Below, in pieces: positions 29,218 to 36,174 of a stretch of 36,174 bases of DNA. The notes beneath the pieces were generated by a model, which worked only from the letters and a program-made list of their open reading frames with translations, was not told the DNA's origin and searched no databases. Origin of the DNA: Rhodospirillales bacterium (lineage in GTDB: Bacteria > Pseudomonadota > Alphaproteobacteria > CACIAM-22H2); assembly GCA_016794005.1 (NCBI GenBank), contig JAEUKY010000344.1, forward strand, positions 1 through 36,174. Direction: 5' to 3'. The translations under genes were made by a program, and so were the position numbers. How positions within the stretch are numbered: the stretch's first letter is position 1; each line of letters opens with the position of its first letter.

Positions 29218-30257
29218 GGCTCGCTCTCGTCTTCTTCCGGACCCTTGCGCTGCGCCAGCCGCCGCAGGGCGGCCGCCTGCCTGCGGTACTCCATCGCCGG
29301 AACCGCCGGCGATCCGCCGACGATCTCGCCCGGTCCGATATCCCGGTGAACGCCGGACTGGGCGATGATCCGCGCGCCGTCGCCGACATGCAGGTGCCCC
29401 GAAATTCCCGCCTGGCCGCCGGCCATGACCATCGCGCCGAACTCGGTCGAACCGGAAATGCCGACCTGGGCGACGATGACGCAGCCGCGCCCGAGCTTCA
29501 CGTTGTGCCCGATCTGCACCAGATTGTCTATCCAGGTGCCGTCGCCGACGACGGTGTCGGAAGCGCTGCCGCGGTCGATGCAGGCGTTGGCCCCGATCTC
29601 GCAGTCGGTCCCGATGCGCACGATGCCGAGCTGGGGCACTTTCACGTGGCCGGCAGGATCCGGCACGAAACCGAAGCCGTCCTGCCCGATGCGCGCGCCC
29701 GGATAGACGACCGTGCGCGCGCCGACGACCGCATGGCTGATCGACGCGCCTGCGCCGACGACGCATGCGTCACCCAGCTCGACGTTCTCGCCAACGACCG
29801 CGTTGGGGCCGATGCGCACGCCCGCGCCCAGCCGGGCACCCGCGAGCACCGTCGCGTTGGGCCCGATGGATGCGCCCGCGCCGAGCACCGCAGCCGGATC
29901 GACGAAGGCCGTCGGATGCACGCCGGACACGGGAACGGCAGGCGGATGGAACGCGGCGGCGACGCGCGCGTAGGCGCGGTAGGCGTTCTTGGCGCCGAGC
30001 GCCAGACATCCGGCCGGGACGCGGCCGGCGAGCGACGGGTGGATGAAGCAGGCTCCCGCCTTCGTCGCCGCGAGCGCCTTCAGGTATTTCCGGTTGTCGA
30101 GAAAAGTGACGTTCGACGGGCCCGCATCGTCGAGGCCGGCCACATCGTCGAACGACCGGCCGGCGTCGGCGCCGGCCGGCAGCTCGATTTCCGCGATCCG
30201 GGCGATTTCGCCGAGCGCCAGCGCACCCGAATGGCGATGGAAGCGCCGGTCCGCCAT
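29214..30257 (-). CDS. lpxD: UDP-3-O-(3-hydroxyacyl)glucosamine N-acyltransferase LpxD
   Basis: Adds the second, N-linked 3-hydroxyacyl chain in lipid A synthesis. 347 residues. The N-terminal uridine-binding domain (about 20-105, with [14 protein letters not shown]) is followed by a long hexapeptide-repeat beta helix (about 110-310) and a C-terminal helix. The catalytic His is in [12 protein letters not shown] (about residue 247). The conserved [10 protein letters not shown] segment is present. The start at 30257 lies 9 bp after the ompH stop. Confidence 0.97.
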   Translation of the reverse strand: MADRRFHRHSGALALGEIARIAEIELPAGADAGRSFDDVAGLDDAGPSNVTFLDNRKYLKALAATKAGACFIHPSLAGRVPAGCLALGAKNAYRAYARVAAAFHPPAVPVSGVHPTAFVDPAAVLGAGASIGPNATVLAGARLGAGVRIGPNAVVGENVELGDACVVGAGASISHAVVGARTVVYPGARIGQDGFGFVPDPAGHVKVPQLGIVRIGTDCEIGANACIDRGSASDTVVGDGTWIDNLVQIGHNVKLGRGCVIVAQVGISGSTEFGAMVMAGGQAGISGHLHVGDGARIIAQSGVHRDIGPGEIVGGSPAVPAMEYRRQAAALRRLAQRKGPEEDESEP

Positions 30258-30266
30258 GGCGGACGA

Positions 30267-30920
30267 TCAGTTCGGCAGGGAGGCGGTCGGAAGCCGGCGG
30301 TTGAGGCGCCTGGCAACCTCGCCCGACACGTCGAGCGCCGAGCGGGCGACGAAGATGAACGTATTGGGAAGCACCATCTGGTACTCCTGCTCGTTCATCA
30401 CCTCGATCACGCTTTCCGTCAGCGCCTGCTGGACCTTGGCCGAGGTGTCGCTGTAGTTCTGTTCGAGATTCCGGCGACGCGTCTGGAGCTGCTGCTGGAT
30501 CGTAGCCACGCGGTTCTCGAAATCGCGGCGGCGCTGGCTGAACGCATCCGCCGAAAGGACGTTGCGCTGGTTTGCCAGCTCCTCCTCGGCCTTGCGCAGT
30601 TCGCCTTCCTGCCGGGTCGCGTCGGCCTGCAGCGCGTTGCGCTGGCGCTCGGCTTGCGAGTTGACGTTCTGCATCGCCGACGACGCGCGCATGACCGCCT
30701 CGACGTCGAAGAAGACGACCATCGTGCCCTTGGGCGGCAGCTCCGTCGACAGCGCCGGAGCGGCGGCGGGTGCCGCCTGCTGTCCGCGCGGCTGCGCAGG
30801 CGCGGGCCGCGGCGTGGCCGGCTGCTGGGCGTTCGCCGCCGGCACCGCGAGCGCCATGAGCGCGACGCCAGCGACGGCCATGAACCGCGCGAAGGCCGCG
30901 CGAGCCGGACGGATATTCAT
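30267..30920 (-). CDS. OmpH/Skp-family periplasmic chaperone
   Basis: 217 residues with a signal peptide (about 1-31, ending PAANAQ). A Pro/Ala/Gln-rich linker (about 32-60) comes next, then a short strand (MVVFFDVEAVM) and two long charged helices (about 85-165) that form the tentacle of Skp trimers. In Skp the trimer holds unfolded outer-membrane proteins on the way to BamA. The Pro/Ala linker is longer than in E. coli Skp (161 residues in total) but usual for alphaproteobacteria. bamA is 20 bp upstream and lpxD 9 bp downstream on the same strand. Often named skp or ompH. Confidence 0.92.
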   Translation of the reverse strand: MNIRPARAAFARFMAVAGVALMALAVPAANAQQPATPRPAPAQPRGQQAAPAAAPALSTELPPKGTMVVFFDVEAVMRASSAMQNVNSQAERQRNALQADATRQEGELRKAEEELANQRNVLSADAFSQRRRDFENRVATIQQQLQTRRRNLEQNYSDTSAKVQQALTESVIEVMNEQEYQMVLPNTFIFVARSALDVSGEVARRLNRRLPTASLPN

Positions 30921-30940
30921 GTGTTGCCTTCCTTCAAGAA

Positions 30941-33295
30941 CTAGAATCGCGAACCGAACGAAAAACGGAACAGCTCGGTCCGGTCGAACTCCTCTTTCAT
31001 GACCGCCTTGGCCAGCGAGACGCGCACGGGACCGAACGGCGAGCGCCAGTTGAAGCCCGCACCGACGGAGACACGCAATGACGACGAATCGTCGACGAGC
31101 GAGGTGGCGCCCGGCCTGCCGGCAGGCGGACGGTCGAATTTCGAAAGCGAGCCGAAATCCGAAAACAGAAGGCCTCGCAGGCCGAACTCGCGCGGCATGC
31201 CGGTCGGGAACATGAACTCGGCCGAACCCGAATACAGCACGTTGCCGCCCAGCGGGTTGCCGGTGGCGCGGTCGCGCGGTCCAAGGCCCTGGGTCCGGAA
31301 GCCGCGGAACTTGTCGCCGCCGAGCTGGAGACGGTTCTGCAGGCGGACGCCGTCGCCGGAGTAGCCGAAAATGTTCGAGACTTCGCCGACCAGCGCGAAA
31401 ACGTACTCCTGCGCGATCGGGAAATAGTACTGACCAGAAATCGACGACTTCAGGAACTTCGCGTCGCCGCCGACGCCGGCGACGTCGTTGGAAAGCTTCA
31501 CGGCGTAGCCGTCGGTCGGGTCGACCGTGTCGTCCCGCCGGTCGTAGGTCGTCGTGTGGCCGAAGCCGGACTGCAGCACGCCGCCCTGCGCGTCGATGAT
31601 GATCGCCGACGCGAGCGGATTGACCGACATGATGTCGTCGTTGCGCAGCGTGTAGCGGACCTCCTGCTTGAAATTCTCGGACAGGACGTAACCGTTGCGC
31701 AGCACGAAGCCGGAGGATTGGAAGTCGTAGCCGGCCTCGCGCTGATAGTCGCGCCGGATGTGGAAGAGGTCGAACCCGGCCGACATGTTCCGGTCGAGGA
31801 AATACGGGCTCGTGAAGCTGAGATCGATCTGGTTGCGGCGGCCAGAAACCGTGCCGCCGAGCCGGATGTCCTGACCGCGGCCGAGCAGGTTGCGTTCGCG
31901 GATGGATCCGTCGAGCAGCGGCCCGTCGGCGGTCGAGAAGCCGATGCCGAAAGAAAGCTCGCCGGTCGACTTTTCGGCGACCTCGACGTTGACGACCGTC
32001 CGATCCGGCGATTCCCCGGGGACGTTGGTGACGTCGACGCGGTCGAAGAACTGGAGGTTCTGGATGCGCCGGCGGCTCGTGCGCATCTTCGACGTGTTGA
32101 ACGCGTCGCCCTCGACGAGCGCCACCTCGCGCCGGATCACCTTGTCGATCGTGCGCACATTGCCGACGATGTTGATCCGCTCGACATAGACGCGCGGACC
32201 TTCCTGGACCTCGAACACGATCGAGACGGTGCGGGCTTCCCGGTCGCGCTGCACGCGCGGGCGGACCTCGGCGAACGCGTAGCCGGCCGAACCGGCGAAG
32301 TCGGTCAGCGCCGTCACCGAGCCGTCGACGAGGTCCGCGTCGTACCAGGCGCCGGCGGAGGCGCGAACGCGCGCCTTGAGGTCTTCGGTCTTGAGGTCGC
32401 GGATCTGCGAGGAGACGTCGATCGTGCCGAACCGGTAGCGCTCGCCTTCCTCGATCGTGAAGGTGACGTAGAAACCCTCGCGGTCGGGGCTGAGCTCGGC
32501 GATCGCCGAGACCACGCGGAAATCCGCGTAGCCGTACGACAGGTAGTGCTTGCGGAGCAATTCGCGGTCGTACGACAGGCGGTCGGGATCGTACACGTCG
32601 TCGCTGGAAAGGAAGCGGTACCAGCGCGATTCGCGCGTCTGGATCTGTTCGCGCAGGGTTCCGTCCGCGAAGTTCTTGTTGCCGACGAAATTGATCCGCT
32701 GGACGCCGGTGACCTGCCCCTCCTCGATCTCGTAGACGAGATCGACGCGGTTCTGCGGAAGCTGGATGACCTTCGGCTCGATCGTCGCCGCAAAGCGGCC
32801 GGAACGGCGGTAGATGTCCTGCAGGCGCTTGACGTCGGCCTGGACCTTCGCGCGCGTGAACACGGTGCGCGGACGCAGCGTGATCTCGTTCGTGAGGTTC
32901 TCCTCCTTCATGCGCCGGTTGCCTTCGAAGGCAATGCGATTGACGATCGGGTTCTCGACAACCCGCACGACGAGCGCCGGCCCCTCCTGGCGCATCGCGA
33001 CGTCGGCGAACAGGCCGGTTCCGAACAGCGCCTTCAGCGACTTGTCGAGCTGCTCGGCGTCGGCGGCCTCGCCCGGCTGGATCGTGACATAGGCCCGGAC
33101 GGTCTCCGGTGCGATGCGCTGGGTGCCCTCGATGCGGATTTCGCCGACCGGACCGCCGACCACGCCGCGCGGGGTCGCGAACTGGGCCTGTGCCGGGGTT
33201 GCGGAAAGCACGAGCGCCATCCCGAGTCCCAGAAACATGCCGATCGCGCCAAAGGTCTTCCGCGCCCTGCCTACGGTCGTCGCGATCGCGTTCAT
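30941..33295 (-). CDS. bamA: Outer membrane protein assembly factor BamA
   Basis: Omp85 family: folds and inserts beta-barrel proteins into the outer membrane. 784 residues from the ATG at 33295, with a signal peptide ending ATPAQAQ (about 38). A series of periplasmic POTRA domains (about 50-420; IRIEGTQRIAPETVRAYV begins the first) is followed by a 16-strand barrel with the conserved GFRTQGLGPRD-type loop segment. The C-terminal residue is Phe (FSFGSRF), the usual barrel-recognition signature. A GTG at 33331 in the same frame would add 12 residues before the signal; the ATG is preferred, with GGAAC just upstream. rseP ends 81 bp before it. Confidence 0.96.
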   Translation of the reverse strand: MNAIATTVGRARKTFGAIGMFLGLGMALVLSATPAQAQFATPRGVVGGPVGEIRIEGTQRIAPETVRAYVTIQPGEAADAEQLDKSLKALFGTGLFADVAMRQEGPALVVRVVENPIVNRIAFEGNRRMKEENLTNEITLRPRTVFTRAKVQADVKRLQDIYRRSGRFAATIEPKVIQLPQNRVDLVYEIEEGQVTGVQRINFVGNKNFADGTLREQIQTRESRWYRFLSSDDVYDPDRLSYDRELLRKHYLSYGYADFRVVSAIAELSPDREGFYVTFTIEEGERYRFGTIDVSSQIRDLKTEDLKARVRASAGAWYDADLVDGSVTALTDFAGSAGYAFAEVRPRVQRDREARTVSIVFEVQEGPRVYVERINIVGNVRTIDKVIRREVALVEGDAFNTSKMRTSRRRIQNLQFFDRVDVTNVPGESPDRTVVNVEVAEKSTGELSFGIGFSTADGPLLDGSIRERNLLGRGQDIRLGGTVSGRRNQIDLSFTSPYFLDRNMSAGFDLFHIRRDYQREAGYDFQSSGFVLRNGYVLSENFKQEVRYTLRNDDIMSVNPLASAIIIDAQGGVLQSGFGHTTTYDRRDDTVDPTDGYAVKLSNDVAGVGGDAKFLKSSISGQYYFPIAQEYVFALVGEVSNIFGYSGDGVRLQNRLQLGGDKFRGFRTQGLGPRDRATGNPLGGNVLYSGSAEFMFPTGMPREFGLRGLLFSDFGSLSKFDRPPAGRPGATSLVDDSSSLRVSVGAGFNWRSPFGPVRVSLAKAVMKEEFDRTELFRFSFGSRF

Positions 33296-33376
33296 GCTGT
33301 TCCGAGTTCCGATCCCAAAAGCCCGATTCACGAGTAGCTTAGCCGAATTCTACCCGCAAATCACGAGATGCGCCGG

Positions 33377-34498
33377 TCACGTGACGAGTCCGACCAGAAA
33401 CCGTACCACGCCCGTATGGACGAGGTCGTTCCAGGTTGCGAACACCATGAGGCTTATTACCAAAGCAAATCCGATCCGGAAACCGTATTCGACAGCCCTG
33501 GGCGGTAATGGGCGACCGCGCACGGCTTCGGCGGCGTAAAGCAGCAGATGACCACCATCGAGCATCGGAATTGGGAAAAGATTGATAAGTCCGAGATTGA
33601 TCGACAGGACGGCCATGAACAGCAGCAGGCTGCCGGCCCCGCCTTGCGCGACTTCGCCCGACATCTTGGCGATCCGGATCGGCCCGCCGAGTTCCTCGGT
33701 GCCGCGGCTGCCGCCGATCATCTGGCTCAGCGCCTTGAGCGTGCCGGCCGTCTGGTTCCAGGTCTCCTGCGTCGCCCGCCAGACCGCCTCGGCCGGATTG
33801 TGCTTGCGGAAGGCCATGCCCTGCCCGCGGATGCCCAGACGCGCGATGCGGATCGTATTGCCGGAGCGGTCGGTCTCCTCGACCACGGCCGGCGTCACGT
33901 CGAGATCGAGGCTGGCGCCGGCGCGTTCGACCGTCATCGAGAGCCGCCGGTCGAGATTGAGCTGGACGATGCGCTGGATGTCCTCGAAGCGCTCGATGCG
34001 CGTGCCGTCGATGGCGGCGATGCGGTCGCCGGCCCGGATGCCGGCACGCTCGGCGGCCGATCCCGGCAGGACCGCGCCCACTTCGGCCGGCGTGAAGGGC
34101 TGCCCGACGAACGCGAACATGCCGGCCAGCAACACGATGGCGAGAAGGAAGTTGGCGGCCGGCCCCGCGATGACGATGGCGGCACGCTGGCCGAGCGGCT
34201 TGTGGAAGAACGACCGCGCGCGATCCGCTTCCGACATGTGCTCGACCTCGGCCGACGGCGCCGAGGCCGCGTCGGAATCGCCGAACATCTTCACGTAGCC
34301 GCCCAACGGCAGCCACGAGATCTTCCAGCGCGTGCCGTGCCGGTCGTTCCAGCCGAAGATCTCGCGGCCGAACCCGATCGAGAACACTTCGACCTTCACG
34401 CCGCAGCGGCGCGCCACCCAGAAATGACCGAGCTCGTGCACGAACACGAGCACGCTGAGCACGACCAGAAAGGGGACCAGATATTCGAGGATGGACAT
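33377..34498 (-). CDS. rseP: Site-2 protease RseP
   Basis: Intramembrane zinc metalloprotease that cleaves anti-sigma factors and leftover signal peptides in the inner membrane. 373 residues. The zinc site HELGH (about 22-26) sits in the first membrane helix and the third ligand in PMLDGGH (about 319-325). One PDZ domain (about 125-195, with AVLPGSAAERAGIRAGDRI) lies in the periplasm; E. coli RseP has two, while a single PDZ is usual in alphaproteobacteria. The GGYVKM segment is conserved. It is 30 bp after dxr. The perfect palindrome GTCACGTGAC covers its stop codon (33376-33385). Confidence 0.96.
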   Translation of the reverse strand: MSILEYLVPFLVVLSVLVFVHELGHFWVARRCGVKVEVFSIGFGREIFGWNDRHGTRWKISWLPLGGYVKMFGDSDAASAPSAEVEHMSEADRARSFFHKPLGQRAAIVIAGPAANFLLAIVLLAGMFAFVGQPFTPAEVGAVLPGSAAERAGIRAGDRIAAIDGTRIERFEDIQRIVQLNLDRRLSMTVERAGASLDLDVTPAVVEETDRSGNTIRIARLGIRGQGMAFRKHNPAEAVWRATQETWNQTAGTLKALSQMIGGSRGTEELGGPIRIAKMSGEVAQGGAGSLLLFMAVLSINLGLINLFPIPMLDGGHLLLYAAEAVRGRPLPPRAVEYGFRIGFALVISLMVFATWNDLVHTGVVRFLVGLVT

Positions 34499-34528
34499 GT
34501 TCGGCGGATTTCCGGATGGCTGGAAGGC

Positions 34529-35698
34529 TCAGGCGCGACGGCGGCCGTGGAGCGCCGCAATCCGGCTTTCGGCCTGCACGCGCGCTTCGGCGTCGATCGC
34601 GACGACGTCGGCGATGTCGGTCGGCGCGGGTGGCCGGTAGGCCGAGAGTGTCGCCTCGACCGTGGCGACGATGTCGAGGAACCCGATCCGTCCGGCAAGG
34701 AACGCCGCCACCGCGATCTCGTTTGCGGCGTTAAGGATAGTAGGGACGGCGCCCCCCAGTTGCAAGGCGTGCCGGGCCAACGAAATGGCCGGAAACCGTA
34801 CCGGATCAGGGGCTTCGAAGGTCAGGCTCGAAAGTTTCGCAAAATCGAGGCGGGCACCCGGCGTCGCCATCCGGTCGGGCCAGGCAAGGGCCAGCGAGAT
34901 CGGCATGCGCATGTCGGGCGTGCCGAGCTGGGCGAGCACCGAGCCGTCGACATAGGCGACCATCGAATGGATCACGGACTGCGGGTGCACGACGATCTCG
35001 ATACGGTCGGCCCCGACCGGGAACAGGTGGAAGGCCTCGATCACCTCGAGGCCCTTGTTCATCATCGTCGCGGAATCGACGGAGATCTTCGCACCCATCG
35101 ACCAGTTGGGGTGTGCCACGGCCTGTGCCGGCGTCACGCCCGCCATGCGTTCGCGTGTCCACGTCCGGAACGGGCCGCCAGACGCGGTCAGGATCACCTT
35201 CTCGATCCGGTCGAGGCGCGCGGCGTCGAACACCTGGAAGATGGCGCTGTGTTCGCTGTCGACGGGGATCAGCGTCGCCTTGTGACGCGCGACTTCGGCC
35301 GTGACGAGCGCGCCGGCACACACGAGCGTTTCCTTGTTGGCGAGCCCGATCGTGGCGCCGCGCCGGATCGCGGCAAGCGTGGGGGCGAGACCTGCGGCGC
35401 CGACGATGGCGGCCATGACGATGTCGGCGGGCATCTGTGCTGCCTCGACGACGGCCGCCTGCCCCGCCACCGCTTCGATCCCGCTGCCGGCGAGATGCGC
35501 GCGCAGTTCGGCCAGCGCGCCTTCGTCGGCGACGACGGCGCGACGCGCGCCGAGCGCGCGCGCCTGTTCGGCCAGAAGTTTCGCGTTGCGGTTGGCGACG
35601 AGCGCTTCCGTCGCGAAACGCGCCCGGTCGGCGGCGACGAGTTCGACCGTGTTGCGCCCGACCGATCCGGTCGAGCCGAGGATCGTGACGCGCTTCAC
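34529..35698 (-). CDS. dxr: 1-deoxy-D-xylulose 5-phosphate reductoisomerase
   Basis: Converts DXP to 2-C-methylerythritol 4-phosphate with NADPH, the committed step of the MEP isoprenoid pathway; target of fosmidomycin. 389 residues from a GTG start at 35698. NADPH-binding ILGSTGSVGRNTV is at the N-terminus; GLANKETLVCAG, VDSEHSAIFQ (metal site), SGGPFRTW and HPNWSMGAKISVDSAT are all intact. The GTG overlaps the cdsA stop (GTGA). The longer open frame upstream is a cdsA shadow. Isoprenoid precursor also feeds undecaprenyl phosphate, consistent with its envelope-gene neighbours. Confidence 0.97.
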   Translation of the reverse strand: MKRVTILGSTGSVGRNTVELVAADRARFATEALVANRNAKLLAEQARALGARRAVVADEGALAELRAHLAGSGIEAVAGQAAVVEAAQMPADIVMAAIVGAAGLAPTLAAIRRGATIGLANKETLVCAGALVTAEVARHKATLIPVDSEHSAIFQVFDAARLDRIEKVILTASGGPFRTWTRERMAGVTPAQAVAHPNWSMGAKISVDSATMMNKGLEVIEAFHLFPVGADRIEIVVHPQSVIHSMVAYVDGSVLAQLGTPDMRMPISLALAWPDRMATPGARLDFAKLSSLTFEAPDPVRFPAISLARHALQLGGAVPTILNAANEIAVAAFLAGRIGFLDIVATVEATLSAYRPPAPTDIADVVAIDAEARVQAESRIAALHGRRRA

Positions 35699-36174
35699 GG
35701 CCAGACCAGCAGCCGCCCACCGGTCAACCACTGGAAGGCCGCGAAGGCGGCGGCGGCGGTCAGCAGCCCGTCCACGCGGTCGAACAGGCCGCCGTGGCCG
35801 GGGATCAGCGCGCTCGAATCCTTGGCGTCGAAGCGCCGCTTGACGGCCGATTCGAGCAGATCGCCCGCCTGCGCCACGACCGCCAGGACGGCGCCGGCGG
35901 CGATCAGGGCGGCGGCGGACGGACCGTCGGGTACCAGACGGCTTGCCGCCCAGCCCACGCAGCCGGCCGAGATCATCGCGCCGAAAAGCCCTGCCCACGT
36001 CTTGTTGGGCGAGAGGCGGGGCGCCAGCTTCGGCCCGCCGATCGTCCGGCCCGCGAAGAAGGCGCCGATATCGGTCGCCCACACGCTCGCGAGCAGCCAC
36101 AGGATGGCGGCCAGCCCCGCATTGTCCTCGCCGCGCAACCACACGAGGCACACGACCGGCACGCCGATATAGGC
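35695..36174 (-). CDS. cdsA: Phosphatidate cytidylyltransferase, C-terminal part (5' end outside the window)
   Basis: Makes CDP-diacylglycerol from phosphatidate and CTP for phospholipid synthesis in the inner membrane. Only the last 159 codons are present; the frame is open through base 36174. Several membrane helices are seen, together with the CDS signature: GDLLESAVKRRFDAKD followed by PGHGGLFDRVDG. The stop at 35695-35697 overlaps the dxr GTG. uppS usually precedes cdsA but lies beyond the window. Confidence 0.95.
   Translation of the reverse strand, partial: AYIGVPVVCLVWLRGEDNAGLAAILWLLASVWATDIGAFFAGRTIGGPKLAPRLSPNKTWAGLFGAMISAGCVGWAASRLVPDGPSAAALIAAGAVLAVVAQAGDLLESAVKRRFDAKDSSALIPGHGGLFDRVDGLLTAAAAFAAFQWLTGGRLLVWP

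Noticed and set aside
33296-33331. Upstream GTG start for BamA
   Set aside because: It adds residues before a complete signal peptide and has no better ribosome site than the ATG at 33295.
33376-33385. GTCACGTGAC palindrome over the rseP stop codon as a regulatory site
   Set aside because: A single 10-bp palindrome with no partner or promoter context; probably chance.

Overview
The window is chromosomal DNA from a G+C-rich alphaproteobacterium (about two-thirds G+C by eye), most likely Rhodospirillales-like. Three things suggest this. The gene order cdsA-dxr-rseP-bamA-ompH-lpxD-fabZ-lpxA-lpxI-lpxB ... gltA, gltX, comEC, lexA, moeA-moaC-trpC-trpD ... ppiD, tpiA-secG-pyrG-kdsA is a familiar alphaproteobacterial chromosomal run. 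LexA has the alphaproteobacterial GTTC-N7-GTTC type of box. LpxI is used in place of LpxH. The genus cannot be fixed from the sequence alone.

Layout. 1-1352: end of a cytidine deaminase gene, an RraA-family gene and a small GIY-YIG nuclease gene, then a non-coding stretch rich in TTGAC/GTCAA motifs. 1617-8616: kdsA, pyrG, secG and tpiA on the minus strand, with a pirin/NTF2-like pair inserted between tpiA and secG, and the periplasmic chaperone gene ppiD divergent from tpiA. 8632-14517: an accessory block where trpE and trpG would be expected. It holds a copper-chaperone-like HMA protein, a divergent polysaccharide deacetylase, a secreted alpha/beta hydrolase, a CueR-type regulator with its own CueR box, a putative lipoprotein, and a large orphan PAS-containing sensor kinase. 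14585-18115: trpD-trpC-moaC-moeA, tightly coupled. 18116-24459: lexA with a rich upstream region, comEC, gltX, gltA and a 66-residue single-pass membrane protein. 24462-25922: glyoxalase I and a Gfo/Idh/MocA oxidoreductase. 25906-36174: the lipid A / outer-membrane assembly operon on the minus strand.

The right-hand operon makes CDP-diacylglycerol (cdsA), MEP-pathway isoprenoid precursor (dxr), lipid A precursors (lpxD, lpxA, lpxI, lpxB, fabZ) and the outer-membrane protein machinery (bamA, ompH/skp, rseP). kdsA at the left end supplies Kdo for the same envelope, and ppiD and secG serve secretion. Most genes in these runs overlap by 1-4 bp (ATGA, GTGA, TGATG), which suggests translational coupling.

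I found no mobile element, CRISPR array, tRNA or rRNA, and no clearly new multi-gene system. The best leads are regulatory: a CueR operator with a 19-bp-spaced promoter in front of cueR; a lexA control region combining a consensus DnaA box, a LexA box on the -10, and a leader with three stem-loops; inverted repeats in the secG-pyrG gap; a dyad around the trpD -10; a palindromic shared -10 in a 42-bp divergent region; and a lipoprotein/sensor-kinase pair of unknown signal.
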